DNA of 64,000 nucleotides from an uncultured Acetobacteroides sp. GTDB taxonomy: Bacteria > Bacteroidota > Bacteroidia > Bacteroidales > ZOR0009. Position 1 is the stretch's first letter. Every line of letters begins with the position of its first letter. The notes under the pieces are model-generated. The model saw nothing but the letters and a program-made list of their open reading frames with translations. It had not been told where the DNA came from and searched no databases. Positions 61,276 through 64,000 of the stretch are shown here, piece after piece. The position numbers and the translations under genes were made by a program. Where the stretch lies: the NCBI RefSeq assembly GCF_963678165.1, contig NZ_OY782755.1, positions 1,240,001 to 1,304,000 on the forward strand, read 5' to 3'.

Positions 61276-62000
61276 ATGCTCGCTGCCTAATTGTTGATGA
61301 CGAACCGCTGGCCCAGCGCGTGGTGGAAAAGTATATCGAGCAAATGCCCATGCTTACCCTCGCGGGGAAGTGCTCTTGCGCCATAGACGCCGTTCCGTAC
61401 CTAAATGGTGGGGGCGTCGATCTGGTGTTCCTAGACATCAACATGCCCACCCTTACCGGGGTCGACTTTCTCCGCTCGCTTAGGAATCCTCCTTTGGTGA
61501 TCATCACAACGGCCTACCCCGAGTACGCCATCGAGGGCTTTGAACTCGACGTGGTAGACTACCTCCTTAAGCCAATCCCCTTCGAGCGCTTCTTTAAGGC
61601 GGTGAATAAGGCGCTCGATCGCCTACGCCTGGGTGCCGCACCGGTGGCGTTAGCGGCGATGCCTGTCCCCGAGCCGTTATCCGCCACCGAGAATGCCGTC
61701 CTGGCCGTTAAGGCCGATAAGCGCATCTACAAGATTCCTCATAGTACAATTCTCTTTATAGAAGGGCTGGGCGACTACGTAACCATCCATACCGTCAAGG
61801 GAAAGATCACCTCGCACGATACCATGAAGCGGCTGGAGGCCGAGCTGTGCCGCCCCGATTTTCTGCGAATCCACAAGTCGTACATCATTGCCGCTGGCCG
61901 GGTGGAGTACATCGAGGGGAATGCCGTAAAGGTGGGGGAGGAGCTTATCCCAATCGGCAAGAGCTACCGCGACGAGGTGCTGCCGCTGCTAGAGGGGTAG
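61272..62000 (+). CDS. LytTR response regulator
   Basis: 242 residues. Receiver domain with Asp9-Asp10 (IVDDEPLAQ) and phospho-acceptor Asp55 (VFLDINMPTLTG), then Lys in YLLKPIPF. A linker follows, with the LytTR DNA-binding domain at about 135-240 (ILFIEGLGDYVTIHTVKGKI, FLRIHKSYIIAAGRVEYIEG). It pairs with the kinase before it. LytTR regulators bind direct repeats near target promoters; the divergent ABC genes are likely targets. Confidence 0.94.
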   Translation: MNARCLIVDDEPLAQRVVEKYIEQMPMLTLAGKCSCAIDAVPYLNGGGVDLVFLDINMPTLTGVDFLRSLRNPPLVIITTAYPEYAIEGFELDVVDYLLKPIPFERFFKAVNKALDRLRLGAAPVALAAMPVPEPLSATENAVLAVKADKRIYKIPHSTILFIEGLGDYVTIHTVKGKITSHDTMKRLEAELCRPDFLRIHKSYIIAAGRVEYIEGNAVKVGEELIPIGKSYRDEVLPLLEG

Positions 62001-62043
62001 GCAATTTTGGCCTAGCTCCGCAATAAAAGTGGCATCCGTCTCG

Positions 62044-62078
62044 TTTGTTACCTGTAGAACCGTTTTTTCTTATATTTG
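62044..62078 (+). promoter_or_regulatory. Complete Bacteroidota-type promoter (-33 TTTG, -7 TATATTTG)
   Basis: TTTG at 62044-62047 and TATATTTG at 62071-62078, 23 bp apart, followed by the ATG at 62099. It sets the start of the barrel protein gene: an ATG-less extension from 62045 would lie inside the promoter. Confidence 0.7.
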
Positions 62079-62098
62079 TGCAAAAGATAAAAATAGCG

Positions 62099-62842
62099 AT
62101 GAAGAGATTATTACTTTTTTCTTTGGTAGGAATTGTTGGGATGCTAGGCGCCGGTAAGGCTCATGCCCAGCTGCACAACATGGGGCTTCAGATGTCGATT
62201 GTAAACCCCAAGGGCGACGCTAATAACAAAGGTGGGTTTAACAGCCTATACGGCGGGCTATTCTACGAGTACCGCTTTACAGGTGTTGATGTTGATAAGA
62301 ACGAGCTGCGCGACCACTTCGGCCTCGAGTTCGGATTGAACTATACTGAGTTTATCAAGAAAGGAACAGAGAGTGTCCCCTCTTCGAACCAGGCTTTTTA
62401 CACCTATTTTACGGAAATCAACGGGCGACCATACGCTAGTGTGAAGTCGAACAATAAGGGGGTGAACTTCTATGCTGCTCCAAAGTACTACGTAACGGTT
62501 TACCCAGAGTTGGTGGAGTTGTACGTGATGGGGAAGGTAGGGCTTCAATACCTAAATGGCGATAATACCGCAAGCGCTAAGCTTAGCAAGACGGTTAGCG
62601 CAACCAACCTGTTCTATGGTGCTTCATTGGGGCTAGAGGTAAAGCTGGGAACCGTTTTCGTTGGCGTCAACTATGGGTTTGACACCAATAGTCCCGAAAA
62701 GATAATGAAAAAGGTTGGCTACGACTTCCCTAATGCTGCACCTGGTGTAATACCTCAGTATAAGCCGTTCAACAACTACGACCTTTGGGGGAATACCGTG
62801 TTGGAGTTCAAGATTAAGGCGCTGCTCAACGCAAAGGACTAA
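62099..62842 (+). CDS. Outer-membrane beta-barrel protein
   Basis: 247 residues from ATG at 62099 (MKRLLLFSLVGIVGMLGAGK), signal peptide with AHA cut site. The mature part alternates strand-like segments (LYGGLFYEYRFTGVDVDKNE, GVNFYAAPKYYVTVYPELVE, LFYGASLGLEVKLGTVFVGV) and ends in NTVLEFKIKALLNAKD, as in eight-stranded OmpA-like barrels. Function unknown. A full promoter lies upstream and a terminator-like hairpin downstream, so it is a single-gene unit. Confidence 0.8.
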   Translation: MKRLLLFSLVGIVGMLGAGKAHAQLHNMGLQMSIVNPKGDANNKGGFNSLYGGLFYEYRFTGVDVDKNELRDHFGLEFGLNYTEFIKKGTESVPSSNQAFYTYFTEINGRPYASVKSNNKGVNFYAAPKYYVTVYPELVELYVMGKVGLQYLNGDNTASAKLSKTVSATNLFYGASLGLEVKLGTVFVGVNYGFDTNSPEKIMKKVGYDFPNAAPGVIPQYKPFNNYDLWGNTVLEFKIKALLNAKD

Positions 62843-62859
62843 TGTAACCACTATACGAG

Positions 62860-62887
62860 GAGGAGGCTTTCCGCAAGGGGCCTCCTC
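62860..62887 (+). terminator. Terminator-like hairpin
   Basis: GAGGAGGC (62860-62867) pairs with GCCTCCTC (62880-62887), loop 12 bases; TTCTGG follows, 18 bp after the barrel gene stop. Confidence 0.7.
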
Positions 62888-62938
62888 TTCTGGTATCTGG
62901 GGGGTATTCTTTCAATCCGTGCACGCCGCTAGTCTTCC

Positions 62939-63253
62939 AGAGCATGCATTTGACAATTCAGAGCATGTGGCTAGACTTTCAGAGCGTGCATTTGGCAATT
63001 CAGAACGTGTGGCTAGACTTTCAGAGCGTGCATTTGGCAATTCAGAACGTGTGGCTAGACTTCCAGAGCATGCATTTGGCAATTCCGAGCATGTGGCTAG
63101 TCTTTCCGAGCATGCATTTGGCGATTTAGAACATGTGGCTAGACATTCAGAGTGTGCATTTAGCAATTCAGAACGTGTGGCTAGACTTCCCGAGCATGCA
63201 TTTGGCAATTTAGAACATGCGGCTAAACATTCATAGAGTGCATTTGGCAGCTC
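62939..63253. repeat. Phased tandem array D, fifteen 21-bp units in a 42-bp alternation
   Basis: The core AGARCRTG places TG at 62945, 62966, 62987, 63008, 63029, 63050, 63071, 63092, 63113, 63134, 63155, 63176, 63197, 63218 and 63239: fifteen units, exactly 21 bp each. Units alternate between a GCATTTGGCAATTC type and a GTGGCTAGACTTTC type, giving a 42-bp dimer. Open frames of repeated seven-residue units cross it on both strands, as expected from the period. It lies between the barrel gene and the converging HAD gene. Confidence 0.93.
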
Positions 63254-63259
63254 CGCATG

Positions 63260-63952
63260 CTACATGCCGCAAATAACATCTTTCGCCTCACGGATAGAGG
63301 AAACCTCGCGGAACTTGGGGCTCTCTACCTTAACGTCCACCTTGTCGAGGCTCCAGTGGGTGTGGAAGGGGATGTGAATGCCGTAGCCGCCGAGCTTGAG
63401 TACCGGAATGATGTCCGATTTGAGCGAGTTGCCCACGATCAGAAACTCCTCGGGCTGCACGTCGAGGTGGTTGAGCAGCTTGCTGTAGTCCTCGGGAGCC
63501 TTTTCCGACATGATTTCAACGTGGTGGAAGTATCCTTCCAGGCCCGACTTGCGCAGCTTGCGCTCCTGGTCGAGCAGGTCGCCCTTGGTGGCAACCACCA
63601 GGCGGTATTGGTCGTAGAGCGCCTTTAGGGTTTCCTCAACGCCGTCAATTAGCTCCACGTCGTGGTCCAGCTGCTCACGGCCCAGCTCGATGATGCGGGC
63701 GATGACTTTAGATTCGAGCGACCCGTTGGAGATGCGCAGAGCCGTCTCCATCATCGATAGGGTGAAGGCCTTTACGCCGTAGCCGTATAGGGCAATGTTG
63801 TTTGCTTCGGTAGTAAGCAGCTCGCGCTCTATCTCGTGCGGTTCCAGCAGGTGGTCGAGTAGCCCAAAAAACTTCATCTCAGTTTCCCGAAAGTAGGGCT
63901 CGTTAACCCACAGCGTATCGTCGGCATCAAAGGCGATTACTTTTAGCGGCAT
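63260..63952 (-). CDS. HAD-superfamily phosphatase
   Basis: 230 residues. Motif I AFDADDTLW with Asp9 and Asp11, motif II VVATKGD (Thr), motif III SEKAPEDY (Lys) and motif IV IVGNSLKSDI (Asp). The cap part (about 18-95) is helical, as in C1-capped HADs (YjjG/phosphoglycolate phosphatase-like). It hydrolyses small phosphates; the substrate is unknown. Single gene; array D lies just after its stop. Confidence 0.9.
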   Translation of the reverse strand: MPLKVIAFDADDTLWVNEPYFRETEMKFFGLLDHLLEPHEIERELLTTEANNIALYGYGVKAFTLSMMETALRISNGSLESKVIARIIELGREQLDHDVELIDGVEETLKALYDQYRLVVATKGDLLDQERKLRKSGLEGYFHHVEIMSEKAPEDYSKLLNHLDVQPEEFLIVGNSLKSDIIPVLKLGGYGIHIPFHTHWSLDKVDVKVESPKFREVSSIREAKDVICGM

Positions 63953-63970
63953 GAATTTTAGATTTTGCCG

Positions 63971-63978
63971 TAAAGGTA
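63971..63978 (-). promoter_or_regulatory. -7-like element for the HAD gene
   Basis: TACCTTTA on the minus strand, 19 bp before the ATG at 63952. It fits TAnnTTTG in 7 of 8 places and is the same as the element before the GntR gene. Confidence 0.4.
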
Positions 63979-64000
63979 GGAAAAAGCGGGGTAGAGAGCA

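Noticed and set aside
62919-63236. Open frames with seven-residue repeats through array D on both strands
   Set aside because: A 21-bp period keeps any frame open on both strands. No start signals fit and no coding bias is seen; the repeat is better explained as non-coding.
22461-63253. CRISPR array
   Set aside because: Arrays A to F are contiguous degenerate units without unique spacers; no cas genes are seen.
1-64000. Diversity-generating retroelement or retron
   Set aside because: No reverse transcriptase motif (YxDD) was found in any frame large enough to matter.

Overview
The window looks like the chromosome of a Bacteroidota bacterium, most likely order Bacteroidales or a close relative. 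It has a SusC/SusD polysaccharide locus, a SusR-like membrane regulator, TonB receptor/DUF4249 and DUF5723 families, LytTR two-component genes, and promoters of the TAnnTTTG type. No rRNA, tRNA or CRISPR array was recognised.

Bases 1 to about 22.4 kb are the c-repressor-proximal part of a Mu-like transposable prophage whose other end lies beyond base 1. A rightward S24-type repressor (21217-21915) faces a leftward early operon: Ner-like HTH, MuA-like transposase, MuB-like ATPase, a second P-loop ATPase, GemA-like and DUF3164 proteins, many small proteins, a MazG-like protein and an NdpA-like nucleoid protein. The structural genes form two blocks that diverge from about 5.1 kb. Terminase, gp36-like, portal-MuF and gpG-like genes run right. 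Protease/scaffold, capsid, sheath, tube and tail chaperone genes run left. The portal is fused to a MuF domain and a C-terminal nuclease/toxin-like domain. The tail chaperone ends in a TTTTTTA slippery site followed by an open -1 frame.

From 22.7 to 31.2 kb come a DMT transporter, a flavin reductase-like protein, a small membrane protein and a five-gene galactose operon: GntR/LacI-type regulator, sugar nucleotidyltransferase, galM, sugar/sodium symporter and galK. It contains no galT. From 31.4 to 46.1 kb is a polysaccharide utilisation locus: SusC, SusD, a PKD surface lipoprotein, PKD-GH16, GH16 and GH3, with a SusR-like regulator upstream. GH16 plus GH3 points to beta-1,3-glucan (laminarin-like) use.

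The rest (46.5-64 kb) holds pruA, a lipoprotein/DUF5723 pair, SIMPL and MFS genes, a TonB receptor/DUF4249 pair, an ABC exporter divergent from a LytS/LytTR two-component pair, a beta-barrel protein and a HAD phosphatase.

The most unusual signal is non-coding. At least four, probably five, intergenic regions hold degenerate tandem arrays with a period of 21 bp (22 bp in one), about two DNA helical turns. The unit sequence differs from array to array, but the phase is kept. In 23.7-23.9 kb, eleven CGT cores sit exactly 21 bp apart. In 62.9-63.2 kb, fifteen units keep 21 bp spacing. In 47.1-47.4 kb, eleven units keep exactly 22 bp spacing. Coding does not explain them.
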